Positions 11,271 to 22,400 of a DNA stretch of 64,000 nucleotides are shown piece after piece. Numbering within the stretch: the first letter of the stretch is position 1; each line of letters begins with the position of its first letter. The translations under genes were made by a program, and so were the position numbers. Source of the stretch: Maniola hyperantus (lineage: Eukaryota > Arthropoda > Insecta > Lepidoptera > Nymphalidae); the NCBI RefSeq assembly GCF_902806685.2, contig NC_048549.1, positions 10,557,594 to 10,621,593 of the forward strand, in the 5' to 3' direction. The notes beneath the pieces are model-generated. The model searched no databases. It had not been told where the DNA came from and saw nothing but the letters and a program-made list of their open reading frames with translations.

Positions 11271-11376
11271 TTTAATTGTACGAGTGGAAGCTTCATACAT
11301 CTATAAATAATTTACGAAACAATCGTATATTGTGTTGCTATCAACAATTCTTAGCAAAGCTGGCAAACAAACAAAA

Positions 11377-11655
11377 CGGGTACTGATTCTGTGCACACCT
11401 AAATTTCAGAGTATTCACATCCTCTTCTTAGTTCTTACTGATACATTTAGAAAAGGACAGACACAGTTTTAAATTTAATTTAGAGCCATCAAACTTTAGC
11501 TACCAGTCGCGAGCCTACTGTTTGTAGCATAGACTAAAATTTAGAATCTTCAAATGTAAAATTCATGTTCCATCCCGTTTTAGCAATATTAAAGGAAAAA
11601 GATGCAGATACTCTAAATTTAGTTTAGAGAAAGATTACAGAATCGGCGCCAATGT
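11377..11655. mobile_element. Fold-back MITE related to TCTCTAAACTAAACT family
   Basis: Left arm has TGATTCTGTGCACACCTAAATT; the right arm has AAATTTAGTTTAGAGAAAGA then ACAGAATCGGCGCC. Better copies of the family are at 19528-19694 and 42178-42345. It lies just downstream (3') of the Papst2 stop. Confidence 0.5.
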
Positions 11656-11779
11656 TGATTTTAATTTGACATTGGCTGGATCTCTTGTGGGCTGTGGTTA
11701 CCTCTGCGATCAGTTATCCAATAGTCCTTCAATCATATACTATGCCTGTAACACATTTTGTAAAATCTTTGTGACCTAT

Positions 11780-11957
11780 CTACACAGTATCAGAATACAT
11801 TTTGCTCTTAATCCTAAGATACCTATACTCGGACTGGTAGAAGGATTGCATGTAGTGCCAACATGTCGATATCGGCGTAGGGAGGTAGTGCGGATTCTTC
11901 TTGCTGTAGTGGTTCAAGTATATCGCCAATGCTACCAACATACCGGACCACGCGTAT
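11780..11957 (-). CDS. Papst2: Papst2 exon 5 (terminal)
   Basis: Acceptor ATATTCTTCCAG precedes a base that completes Gln with exon 4. The exon then codes YAWSGMLVALAIYLNHYSKK and a 38-residue hydrophilic tail to TAG at 11780-11782. YAWSG..LA..LN.YSK is the family's last transmembrane segment. A long + strand open frame over this exon is antisense and spurious. Confidence 0.9.
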
Positions 11958-14900
11958 CTGGAAGAATATCATGTTTATGTAAGAAAATAATCCATACTAA
12001 TATTATAAAAAAAAAAAAAAAAAAAAAAAATAAGACTGGTGACTTGGCTGACAAAAGTAACTACAGGCCAATTTCTCTTGCCACTGTCATGGCCAAGGTT
12101 TTTGACGGTTTGCTTAATGCACAGTTGAACAAATATGTAGCACTTCATGACAACCAGTTTGGGTTTCGTCCTCAACTGTCTACTGAAAGTGCTATACTGT
12201 GTCTTAAGCACACCGTCAAATATTACACAGACCGCAAGACACCAGTGTATGCGTGCTTCCTCGACTTATCCAAGGCTTTTGACATGGTGGCGTATGATCT
12301 ACTGTGGGAAAAACTTAAGCGTGTAGAATTACCACACGAACTTATCAATATGTTTCAATATTGGTATGCGCATCAGTCAAACAGTGTTCGTTGGGCGGGG
12401 GCAATGTCGGATTCATATCAGCTCGAATGTGGTGTCAGGCAGGGTGGGTTAACGTCTCCAACTCTATTTAACCTGTATATGGATGAATTGATCGTCGCAC
12501 TCAGCAAGCAGCGTGTCGGTTGCCATGTTGACGGCGTTTGCGTCAATAATTTAAGTTATGCAGATGACATGGTGCTGCTGAGTGCGTCGATTTGTGGACT
12601 GAGGAGACTAGTACAGACTTGTGAGGAATACGCAGGTCGTCATGGCTTGAAATACAATGTTGCAAAAAGTAAATGTATGGTCTTTGAGGCCGCCGGTACA
12701 AAACGTCCTCAGAATGTACCACCTGTGCTGCTCTCTGGCGTCTCTTTAGACACGGTGGAGCAGTTCAGATACCTGGGGCACGTGATTACTACCGACCTCA
12801 AGGATGATGCAGATGTTGAACGGGAACGGAGGGCACTGTCGATAAGAGCAAACATGATAGCCCGCAGGTTTGCTCGTTGCTCCACCGGTGTTAAGGTTAC
12901 GCTCTTTAGAGCGTATTGTACGTCCTTATACACGTGCAGCCTGTGGGTTAACTACACGAAGAAACGATACAGTGACCTCCGGGTCCTTTACAACAATGCG
13001 TTCAGAATGTTGATGGGGTTGCCCCGATTCTGCAGCGCCTCAGGCATGTTTGCGGACGCGCGCATCGACTGCTTCTATACTAATGTACGCAAGCGGTGCG
13101 CGTCGTTGGTGCGCAGAGTGCGGGAAAGCCCCAACACCATTCTGCAGATGATTGCAGCCCGACTCGACTGTCCTTATCTTCGGCATTGCTGTGAAAGACA
13201 TGTTCCAGTACCAATGCCGGAGAGAAGGTACTAGATATTTAATTTTATTTTTATTTATTAATTATTTTATGTATTGTTATTTTACTTTTATTAATTTCAA
13301 AGTTGTTATTATGGGTATGTTAACCTGAAATAAATCAATTTTATTTTTATTTATTTATAAATGCAAAAGTGTGTCTGTCTGCTAGCCTGTCACGGTCCAT
13401 CTGTTCAACCGATTTGGACGAAAGTTGGGGCAGAAGTAGCTTGCATCCCAGGGAAGGACATAGGCTACTTTTTACTACCGAAAATCAAAGAGTACCCATG
13501 GAATTTTGAAGAGACCTAAATTCGTGTGGAGGAATTTACGGGTATCACATAATTGGTAGTGATAGTATGCACCCTGGACGGACATAAGACTACTTTTTAT
13601 CCTGAAGAATCAGTTCAAACTAGATTTTATAAACCTAAAGCCGTAAGTATCATCTCTTTGGTGCAGGGATAGCTTGCATCCTGGAGACGGGTAGGTATAG
13701 GGTACTTTTTATCCTGGAAAATCAAAGAGTTCCCACAGAATTTTTATGAACCTAAATCTATTATCATCAACTTGTATTATACACGTAAGTATAAGTTGAT
13801 TAGGGATTTGATAAAATACTTACTGAAAAACAAACGGCTTGCTAAAAAGCAGGAACGATATGACAATAGAGAGCGCTTTCCTCATGGTGGTGACAGTGAC
13901 GGCGACGGTGGCGCCGCACAGCCTGACCAGTGTCAACACCGCCTGCAGGCCCAAGTACCCGCTCACACTCAGCAGGAATATGTTGGTGTACATTGTTGCT
14001 GCGTTCTGGAAGGAAATCATATGTTTTTGGAGTATGAGAGGTGTCATTTTTAGTTTCCATGCCTGAAGGATCCCAAGGGGCCTTATTACTAAGCCCACTG
14101 TCCATCCATCAGAGATTTACAAAGTTACATACCTAAAAATAGTTACCAAAAAACTATTAGAACCAAAGTACTAAGTGAACATAAAGTGAAAGTGACAATG
14201 AAATCAATCAGTCATTTATTTCCAAAAACATTTTGCTGGGCTTGGTTAGATCTAACAATTTTCTTAGTTATAAATTCGCATTTAGTAACCTATAAGATCA
14301 AAACTGGTTGTTTTTGTTAGATTTTAACGATCTGTGTTAAAGACAACCATCCCTCTCCCTCACATACACTAAGTACATTATATTAGTGAGACTGTATATT
14401 TCTTATACGTACGCGATAGGGTGAAATGGCAATCGGGGAGGGAACGCTCCGCACACCCACACAGCCCCCACGCTCGCCCGCACCGGGTTACACGGTGGGT
14501 GTGCGCGGCGTCCCCCCGCCTCATACCTCGATTGCATTTTCGACCTGTCGCGGACTATAGATTTAAACAATTATTGGAATTTAACAACTAGGTAATACAG
14601 TAAAGTGAAAGTGACAGTAAAGTGAAAGTAAAGTAAAAGTTACCTGAGCACAATAAGTGAATCCATCAGTCAATATGCCACTGAATCCAGTAATAATAAC
14701 CAGATAGACACAAGCTATCGCATACGAGTAGAACACCACTTCGTTGTTGGTAGCTTGAAACTGTTTCATGGCCTTCTCTTGCACATTACCGATGATCGCA
14801 TCACATAGTAACGCTAGAGAGATCACTATTACGCCTATGATGTCAAAGTTGGGAGATGTTTTTGAATCAGCTGTAAAAAATAAAAAAGTCGTAAATTAAG

Positions 14901-17456
14901 TACTCACTTAAGTGTAGGATATTATGGAGATCATACAAAGACACTAACAAAACTACAGAAATTATATCAAATAATAAACCGTTGGTCAACTCTTTTTTTT
15001 TGGTTGATTGAAAATAATCCATACTAATATTATAAATGCGAAAGTGTGTCTGTCCGCCTGTCTGCTAGCCTTTCACGGCCCAACCGATTTTGACGAAATT
15101 TGGTACAGCGATAGCCTGGAAGGAAGGACATATGCTACTTTTTATCCTGGAAAATTAAAGAGTTCCCATGAGATTTAAAAAACCTTAATCCATGCGGGCG
15201 AAGCTGCAGGCATCATCAGTACCTACCGTTATTATAAATGCGAAAGTGTGTTTGTTTGTCCTTCAATCATATCGCAACGGTGCAACAGATTGACGTGATT
15301 TTTTGCATGTGTATAGATAAAGACCTGGAGAGTGACATAGGCTACTTTTTACTCTGGAAAATCAGAGAGTTCCCACAGTATTTTTAAAAAACCTAATTCC
15401 ACGCAAACGAAGTCGCTGGCATCAGCTAGTCTAGTTATAAAGTAAAAAGAACTCACCTAAAGTAAACATAGTCAGTCCTATACACATAATAACAGCTGCC
15501 ACATAGTCCAAGAACCCATACCTTTTGCCCAATATTATAATACTGCCGATCATCACCGGTATGAGCTTACAGCTCTTGAATATTAACTGAGTTGGGTAGT
15601 TCAGGTAACTTAGTGCTAGGTTCGAAAATGCCATAGTACCTAGTGTCAGAGCTGCTAAAATAGCGTATGTTCTTATTGGTACCCTGTAAAGAAATCAGTA
15701 CCCTTATTATAAATGCGAAAGTATTTTTGTTTGTTGGTTTATTGGTTTGTCCTTCAATCACCTCGCAACAGTGCAACGGATAGATGTGTGACCGGAGAGT
15801 GACATAGGCTACTTTTTATCCTGCAAAGACAGAGTTCCTAGGGGATTTTTAAAAACCTGATTCCACGCGGACGAAGTCGCGGGCCTCAGCTAGTATATAA
15901 TAACAATAAATGTCAATAGTACATTATGATAGGTGTGACTTAAATAGTCCATCATTCCATGGGGTGAGTGAGTGCAGAATCGTAGCAAGTGTATACGCCA
16001 TGCAATAACTTGTAACTAAATCACAAGACAACAAGAGTATTATGTGACTTTATAGCATGTACTTACAAACTTATCTGTGACTTAAGTGGTCAATTTTTAA
16101 ATTGTGCAAAAAGGTATTATTGAACAGCACTAACTAGAGTCGATAGCAGCGATAAAGTCATGCAATAATACATTTTTGCAGTCTAAAAACAAACTACTCA
16201 TCTACTGGACCAAAGTTGAAGACCAAGAAAATTGTATAAAAAATTATATAAAAAAAACTTTGTTAAGGAGGCGATAGAAGCAAGGGGTGTAAACTTTTTT
16301 TAAGCTTAAATAGGTCATCTGAGTATTGTTGTTTATGCAAACAGTTGAAATTTAAGTAACTTCAAAAATTCGAACGCACAACAGGCGGAAACGTTTATGT
16401 GCGGAAACCAGCCCAGAGTGAAGAAACTCGAAATTTTGAGGGGCTATCAAAGTCGCTGATTGCCTTTTTGTCCCAGGTTTATCCCAAAAACTTAATGCAT
16501 ACATATTCCCTAACCACTATGGAGGTGTAGAAATCAGGGCAATCACTCATAAAATCAAAGTTCAAGCAGAACTTAGCTAAATATTTTATTAAATAGCAAT
16601 GTTTTCATGGTGTATAATATTTAAATACTGGACCAGTTAATAAATAAGTTTATTAACTGGTCCAGTTATATTCTAAACTATGGGCTAACACAACAGACTG
16701 CAGGCAAGCCAAAGAGGCTTTGCCTAACATAGACAAACGTCAAACTAACAAACTACTCCGCCTGGACAGAGGTAAACTTAGGAAGGTGGTGGGACTCATA
16801 ACAGGGCATAGTCCACTAAACAAACACCTTTTCGTTATAGGTGTCACCGACAGTCCTCTGTGCAGGGCCTGCATGGAGGTCGATGAAACACCGATGCACG
16901 TGCTCCTGGAGTGCACTGGCGTAGCAGAGCAACGCGAACGCCATTTAGGTTCCCCGACCTCACTCCAAGAAGCCCTCGGCAACCTGGGCGGTCTACTTGG
17001 CTTCTGGAGTGAGCTTGGATGGCTGGAGTGAAGACTTCGGCGGGGAGGGGTGATGCACGCACAACAGACGGAAACGTTTAAGTGCGGAAACCAGCCCAGA
17101 ATGAAGAAAGAAAGAAAGAAAGAAATAAGTTTATTTACTGTATAAAATACTCACTTTCTCTTAATAGGATTCCTTATAAGAGATTCCACATAACTAAGAC
17201 TCATTGTTATTAGAAACTGTATTAAAGTAATGTACAGGCTCACTGGCTTAACCTCAGGCACTGAGAATATGAGTTCCAAGAAATATCCATATGCTAAATA
17301 GCATATAAACACGAAAACCGAACAAACAGCAAACTGCAGTAAAGGGCTAAATGATGTTATATCTAGGCATAATATATTAATTTCTGATTTTCTAGTCTGT
17401 CCATTGGTGCCTTCTGCTTCGTCTATCTTAATCAGTACTTCCTTTGAGGAATCCAT
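11780..17456 (-). CDS. Papst2: PAPS transporter 2 (SLC35B3), five exons
   Basis: Multi-pass Golgi antiporter that brings the sulfate donor 3'-phosphoadenosine 5'-phosphosulfate into the lumen for glycan and protein sulfation. Exons in coding order: 17155-17456, 15457-15683, 14644-14870, 13824-14005, 11780-11957 (371 residues; the family is about 370-430). Start MDSSKEV at 17456. Motifs typical of SLC35B3 are LAYGYFLELIF in exon 1, YLNYPTQLIFKSCKLIPVM in exon 2, GNVQEKAMKQF in exon 3, VTTMRKALSIVISFLLFSKP in exon 4 and YAWSGMLVALAIYLNHYSKK in exon 5. All junctions keep phase with GT-AG sites. Introns are loaded with retroelements. The gene is divergent from MARCHF6 and shares a 946-bp intergenic region with it. 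Family call is from recalled homology. Confidence 0.93.
11985..12005 (-). repeat. Left piece of split RTE-type tail repeat
   Basis: ATCCATACTAATATTATAAA is the usual end of the CTTTCGCATTTATAATATTAG family. Its continuation, TTATAAATGCAAAAGTGTGTC, resumes at 13347 after the inserted LINE. Confidence 0.65.
12006..13346 (+). mobile_element. 5'-truncated LINE with intact reverse transcriptase frame
   Basis: The RT frame runs from about 12030 to the stop at 13232-13234: SNYRPISLATVMAKVFD, FGFRPQLSTESAI, ACFLDLSKAFDMVAYD, GVRQGGLTSPTLFNLYMDE and the catalytic SYADDMVLL, then a thumb and C-terminal region YNNAFRMLMGLPRFCSAS. No endonuclease domain is present, so the copy is 5' truncated; a poly-A run (12006-12030) marks the left junction. 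The 3' side is TTATT-rich. It sits in intron 4 of Papst2, antisense to the gene, inside an older repeat. Clade is uncertain. The upstream part of the open frame (11666-12005) is unrelated. Confidence 0.85.
13347..13770 (-). repeat. RTE-type 3' tail repeats (two or three units)
   Basis: TTATAAATGCAAAAGTGTGTC, CAACCGATTTGGACGAAAGT, CATAGGCTACTTTTTA and TCAAAGAG..CCCA blocks repeat with a period near 180 bp. Opposite orientation to the CGCGACTTCGTCCGCG consensus. Confidence 0.6.
13824..14005 (-). CDS. Papst2: Papst2 exon 4
   Basis: Acceptor TTTCCTTCCAG, donor GTAAGT. Codes NAATMYTNIFLLSVSGYLG and CGATVAVTVTTMRKALSIV, then SFLLFSKPFVF. Ends CA, the first two bases of a Gln codon. Confidence 0.92.
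14409..14557. mobile_element. MITE, CGCGACAGG family
   Basis: Right end CGACCTGTCGCGGACTA followed by TA; the left end is degenerate (GTACGCGATAGGGTGAAATG). GC-rich core with GCACACCCACACAGCCCCC. In Papst2 intron 3. Confidence 0.75.
14644..14870 (-). CDS. Papst2: Papst2 exon 3
   Basis: Acceptor TTTTTTACAG, donor GTAACT. Codes NFDIIGVIVISLALLCDA, then GNVQEKAMKQFQATNNEVVF and a membrane span ending FTYCAQ. Leaves phase 0. Confidence 0.92.
15010..15432 (-). repeat. Two RTE-type 3' tail repeats in tandem
   Basis: Units at about 15015-15230 and 15231-15432. Each starts with TTATAAATGCGAAAGTGTG and ends near GCATCAGCTAGT or GCATCATCAGTACC. The second has the CCTTCAATCA...GTGCAACAGATTGACGTG subtype. 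In Papst2 intron 2. Confidence 0.75.
15457..15683 (-). CDS. Papst2: Papst2 exon 2
   Basis: Acceptor TTTCTTTACAG, donor GTGAGT. Codes VPIRTYAILAALTLGTMAFS, then YLNYPTQLIFKSCKLIPVM and GKRYGFLDYVAAVIM, the most conserved segment of the family. Confidence 0.93.
15700..15897 (-). repeat. RTE-type 3' tail repeat
   Basis: From TTATTATAAATGCGAAAGT to CGGACGAAGTCGCGGGCC then CAGCTAGT. Starts 17 bp beyond the Papst2 exon 2 acceptor, in intron 1. Confidence 0.75.
15898..16371 (-). other. Papst2 intron 1, no recognised content
   Basis: AT-rich; no coding signal or recognised repeat. Confidence 0.5.
16372..16440 (+). repeat. LINE 3' UTR remnant
   Basis: GCACAACAGGCGGAAACGTT and GTGCGGAAACCAGCCCAGAG match the 3' end of the LINE at 16674-17130, about 660 bp away in the same orientation. 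Confidence 0.65.
16627..16666. repeat. Perfect 18-bp inverted repeat with 4-nt loop
   Basis: Arm ACTGGACCAGTTAATAAA, loop TAAG, then its exact reverse complement. Lies just left of the LINE fragment. Confidence 0.85.
16674..17130 (+). mobile_element. 5'-truncated LINE fragment (I/R1-like C-terminus)
   Basis: The frame from about 16675 to 17031 codes CRQAKEALPNIDKRQTNKLL, then RKVVGLITGHSPLNKHL, then the C-terminal cysteine motif C.AC..VDETPMHVLLEC, as seen after the RNase H region of I- and R1-type LINEs. It ends with a GAAA microsatellite tail (17101-17126). In Papst2 intron 1, antisense to the gene. Confidence 0.75.
17155..17456 (-). CDS. Papst2: Papst2 exon 1
   Basis: Begins ATG at 17456 with a hydrophilic 35-residue N-terminus, then membrane segments FAVCSVFVFICYLAYGYF and LYITLIQFLITMSL. 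Donor GTGAGT reads from 17154 downward. Ends with two bases of a lysine codon. Confidence 0.9.
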
Positions 17457-18402
17457 TTTCTTAATATCACAGATAAACTTTTACAAATATATTTGAGTTG
17501 AACGTCAAATGAATTATTTCATGGTTAACTGAAAAGAAATGTAAACTTAATAATGATGTATTAATATACTTAATATAAAATAATTATAGTTACTTAGTTA
17601 TTTGATAGTATCATGGTAGCAATTTGTACTGAAAACATACAAGAATATTAAGCATTTAAAGAAACTATAGAAAGAAAAACATCTAACAATTTCCAGATTT
17701 CGCTGGAAAATTGCATGATAAGGTGGACTGTTAATCAGCTCATAAAACTTCCAATTTATATTCTTAACTGATTTTACATATTGTTGGTATGTAATTATTA
17801 TGAGGACTTGGAAGCAAGGATCCTAATCAAATATTTTTGATAAGAACATACCATTTCGCATGTTTCTTGGTTTTTTTCTTGGATATGGTTGGGTTCATAG
17901 AGATTATTTATGATTTAATTATTTACATGACAAGATGACAATATTATGACAATTGACATTTATATTTGTGATTTGACATTTGACAGCAATAGAACTTTTT
18001 TTTAAACTGGTTTTACGGCTCTGGGTTCTAGCTTTTTGGAGCCTATAATTGGTGCCCGTATGGTACAAATATTATTTATGGGCTTGCTTATTGGTAGGAA
18101 TCGTAGGAATTTAAATATGACTAATAGCAACATTAGCAACTCGTTATTTCATTCACTTTTCATTTTTCTGATTCTGTGTGGTCCTAAACTAAACAACATA
18201 ATTTATAGATAAAGTGAAATCGTTTTCTGTTATAAAATCCCTTGTTTGTTTGCATAAAGAGTGCCAATATTGATAATAAGAAGGGTGTGTGTAATTTCAT
18301 ACGCATGTAGATTCCGTGTCGTTTTTGTGCAACAACTCGACAACAGTTCGGGAAACAGCACGTCAACTTTTGCAGATCAAGCTGACGAACTGAATTGCAA
18401 CA
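17457..18402. promoter_or_regulatory. Shared divergent promoter region Papst2/MARCHF6
   Basis: 946 bp separate the two ATG codons of oppositely oriented genes, so promoters and 5' UTRs of both must lie here (or the 5' UTR exons extend beyond). A cluster of TGACA/TTGACATT motifs lies at 17933-17992. No TATA box is assigned. Confidence 0.55.
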
Positions 18403-19458
18403 ATGATGGACTCGGACGGGTCCGGGGCGGACTTCTGTCGGTTCTGCAGGTCGGAGGCGTCATCCGACCGGCCTTTGTTCCACCCCTGTATATGCACTGG
18501 TTCGATAAAGTGGATCCATCAAGAGTGCCTGGTACAATGGATGCGATATTCGCGCAAGGAAATCTGCGAGTTGTGCGGGCACCGTTTCTCGTTCATGCCG
18601 ATTTATTCTCCCGATATGCCGCGCCGGCTTCCTATTAAGGACGTCGTTGGAGGATTGGTCACCTCTGTGGCATCTGCTGTAAAAGATTGGTTGCATTATA
18701 CTCTGGTTGCGCTGGCTTGGCTGGGAATAGTGCCTCTGACTGCCTGTCGAACGTATCGATGCTTATTCTCGGGGTCATTGGAACCGGTGATATCTCTGCC
18801 ATTTGATATAGTATCAGCTGAGAACCTTGCTAAAGATGTCTTTTCTGGTTGTTTTGTCGTGACGTGTACTTTATTCTCGTTTATCGGACTAGTATGGTTG
18901 CGAGAGCAGATTATGCATGGTGGTGGTCCTGATTGGATGGAAAGGGAAAACCTACCTGCTCCGGCTGCTGAGGACTTGCCTCTACAAGATAATAACAATG
19001 ATCATGTGAACGAAGGTGCAGGCGATGATGGTGGGGCGAGGGAAGAGCCTAACGGTGAAGGGGGTGATGACCCTTTAGTGGGAGATGAAGCTAATTGGAA
19101 TCCGATGGAATGGGACCGAGCAGCAGCTGAGGAATTGACCTGGGCACGTTTACTCGGCTTAGATGGCTCTATGGTGTTTTTGGAACATGTTTTCTGGGTT
19201 GTGTCCTTAAACACCTTATTTATTGTGGTATTTGCCTTCTGTCCGTACCATATTGGCAAACTGGGAGCAGCACTGGCCGGTTTGGCAGCAGAAGGTCCGT
19301 TTGCAGGTCTCTTAACAGCGTTAGCAGGATATGTAATTGTTGGAGCTATCCTGGCAGTTTTACATGGAATGGCATCTTTACTGAGATTGCGAAGTGCTAA
19401 AAAAGCACTGGGTTTTTGCTATGTGGTGGTTAAAGTTGCCTTACTGTCTGTAGTTGAG
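18403..19458 (+). CDS. MARCHF6: MARCHF6 exon 1: RING-CH and first membrane spans
   Basis: Codes CRFCRSEASSDRPLFHPCIC, WIHQECLVQWM and CELCGHRFSF, then spans near LVALAWLGIVPLTAC and VVTCTLFSFIGLVWL, the acidic loop, and further spans. Donor GTGAGT at 19459. Unusually long exon, 352 codons. Confidence 0.96.
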
Positions 19459-22400
19459 GTGAGTAAGAGTTCTATCTATAATATAAATATTTCTAAAATG
19501 TATCTACTCTAAAGCTTCTATCCAAATATTGGGGCCGCTTTTCTTGTACACAATCTCTAAACTAAACTAAATTAACAGATCTAAATCTAGTGCTATCCTT
19601 TTCAGCAAGCAACATTATGACAGGGATAGCAATAGATTTTGACGTGTCATTTTAATTTAGTTTAGAGATTGTGTACAAGAGAATCAGCCCCAATGAGCAT
19701 GCATCAAAGAGCATGTTAAATTGTTGGTTCCAGTTATTATCACTAACATCTGATATTGATTATTAAATTTTGGAGTTGAAATCATGGTCTTCTATTGGAA
19801 TGTAGATGTGCAGGTTTTTAAGTCCCTATGTGATTGAAGAACAAAGAAGAAACACACACATCACATTTATATTATTAGTAGGGTTAATAGGCTTTAACAT
19901 CTTGCTTACAATGTTTTCTTATTATTTTTAGGGTTCCGTACCTAAAAAGGAAAAACGGAACCCTTATAGGATCACTTTGTTGTCTGTCTGTCTTTCTGTC
20001 TGTCCGTCCGTCCGTCCGTCCGTTCGTCCGTCTGTCCGTCCGTCTGTCAAGAAACCTACAGGGTACTTCCCGTTGACCTAGAATCATGAAATTTGGCAGG
20101 AAGGTAGGTCTTATAGCAGACATTCGGGGAAAAATCTGAAAACCGTGAATTTGTGGTTACATGACACAAAAAAAATTAAATTGTGGTCATGAACAAATAT
20201 TGCTATTTTCAACTTTCAAAGTAAGATTACAATACTGAGTGGGATATCATATGAAAGAGCTTTATTTGTACATTCAAAAACAGATTTTTATTTATTTTTA
20301 GGCATAATAGTTTTTGATTTATCGTGCAAAATGTCGATAAAATATGATTATAGTACGGAACCCTCAGTGCGCGAGTCAGACTCGCACTTGGCCGGTTTTT
20401 TTTCACAAGGTTACAGTTTTATTGGTTTAGTTTTCCTTGAATTAATAGTCTAACATACATAAAAGGAAAAGGTGACTGACTTACTGACTGATCTATCAAC
20501 GCACCGCTCAAACTACTGGATGGATTAGGCTGAAACTTGACTTGTAGATAGCTATTATGATGTAGACATCCCACTAAGAAAGAATTTTTGAAAATGCAAG
20601 CCCTAAGTAGGTAAAACAGGGATTTGAAATTTGTGTAGTCCGCACGGACAAGTTGCAAGTTACTTTATAAAAAAATCTTAGTACATGATATCATGTACTA
20701 AGATTATACATATATATGAATAGTTTTGAAAGGTTCTTCGTACCGCCTAACAGTCGATTCTATTTCAGGAATTTTTTAAATATTTCTCTCCGTAAGAACC
20801 ATCCTCGTACTTCAAGAAATATTATCAAAAAAGAATTAGCGAAATCGGTTTCATTTCATTCAGCGATTCATTTTTATATATAGAGATAATTAGAGACATA
20901 CAAATCGCTTAGGTAGGGTGTGGGTAGGGTTACGGTTGACAAAAAACAAGCCTCACCATTCCTATCACTCTTGTAACCTGCACCCTTCCCCACAAGCCAT
21001 CTCAGTGAATGATGGCTGTTGGCTGGGCTGGCTGGCCAACAGAAACATAAACAATGATCTAGTTACATATTTAATTGCAAAGAACCCTTAGAGATTCAAG
21101 AAATAGAAGTATAGGGGTTTCAAGGAACATTGAAAAGATAGAAGCACCTGCTCCAAACAGGTGCAAAATTCCAGTTAGATTATTGGCCCATTGACTAAAC
21201 CAATAAAGTGTATTTTTAAATTCTGATAGTTAACTGTTCATTTGCCAAACAGGTGTACCAATTCCAACAGAATTTTTGCAACATGTTATTGCAATGCAGT
21301 TCCAGTACAAGAAGTTTAGAGAATGTCAGAAATACATACCTTCATACATCCCATACATCCATACTAATATTATAAATGCAAAAGTAACTGCTTATATATT
21401 TGTTATTTTTCATGGCTTAGCTGCTGAACCAATCTTGACGAAATTTGGCACATACATAGTTTGCATCATGGAGATGGACTTAGTAAAAGTAAAGTAAAAG
21501 TAAAGCAAAATTAAAGTAAAAGTAAAGTAAGCATCAGTTAGTTTTACACAACATTGGAATTCAGAAGCACATGTTATATGTACCACACAAAAAGTCCTCC
21601 CTGGATGACAGTGGGGGTTTATACAGTAGGGGAAAGGTTTACTGATGGACACAGATATCCCTGCTGTCACCCTTTGCTTTGTACTGCCAAATAGATAGAT
21701 AAATCTATACTACCACCTCATCCCACAAGCTGTCTGAAACAAAACAGTCTTAACTAACGAACTATAACTTTAATCCTGCCCTTTTAGATTGGAGTAATAC
21801 CCCTAGTCTGCGGTTGGTGGTTGGACCTATGCTCCCTCTCAATGTTCGACGCCACCCTCAAAGACAGAGAGTCCAGTCTCCAAGCCGCCCCCTGGACGCT
21901 CATGTTCATACACTGGCTCGTTGGAATGGTCTACGTGTACTACTTCGCATCATTCATTTTGCTACTCAGAGAGGTGCTGAGACCAGGAGTTTTGTGGTTC
22001 TTGAAGAATTTGAATGATCCAGATTTTAGTCCTGTGCAGGTGTGTATGATATGCAGTTTCGGCGAGTAAAAAATTTTGGTTAACCCCTAGACTCTGGGGG
22101 ATAGTCTAGACTCTAGAGTGATAACTGTTAAATAGGTATTTTAAAATCATGAGATTCCTTAGACAGTTTTTTGCAAAAAAATTACCGTTTTAGAAAATAA
22201 TGGTCACAAATGTCAAAGTTTTTTACAACTAGCATAGCTTAATTTCATATAAATCGGTTAAACGGTAAGGCCCTTAAAATTCCCATGGGCACTCATTGAT
22301 TTTCCGGGATAAAAAGTAGTCCTAGGTCCTTCCCTGGGATGTCAGCTAATTGTGTACCGTTGGGCCGTGAAAAGCTAGCAGACAGAAAGACAGACAGGCA

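Noticed and set aside
11666..12005. N-terminal part of a 522-codon + strand open frame
   Set aside because: It is antisense to Papst2 exon 5 and crosses a repeat and a poly-A run; only the part after about 12030 is reverse transcriptase.
18261..18638. 125-codon open frame overlapping the MARCHF6 start
   Set aside because: Out of frame with the RING-CH coding sequence; a shadow of the real exon.
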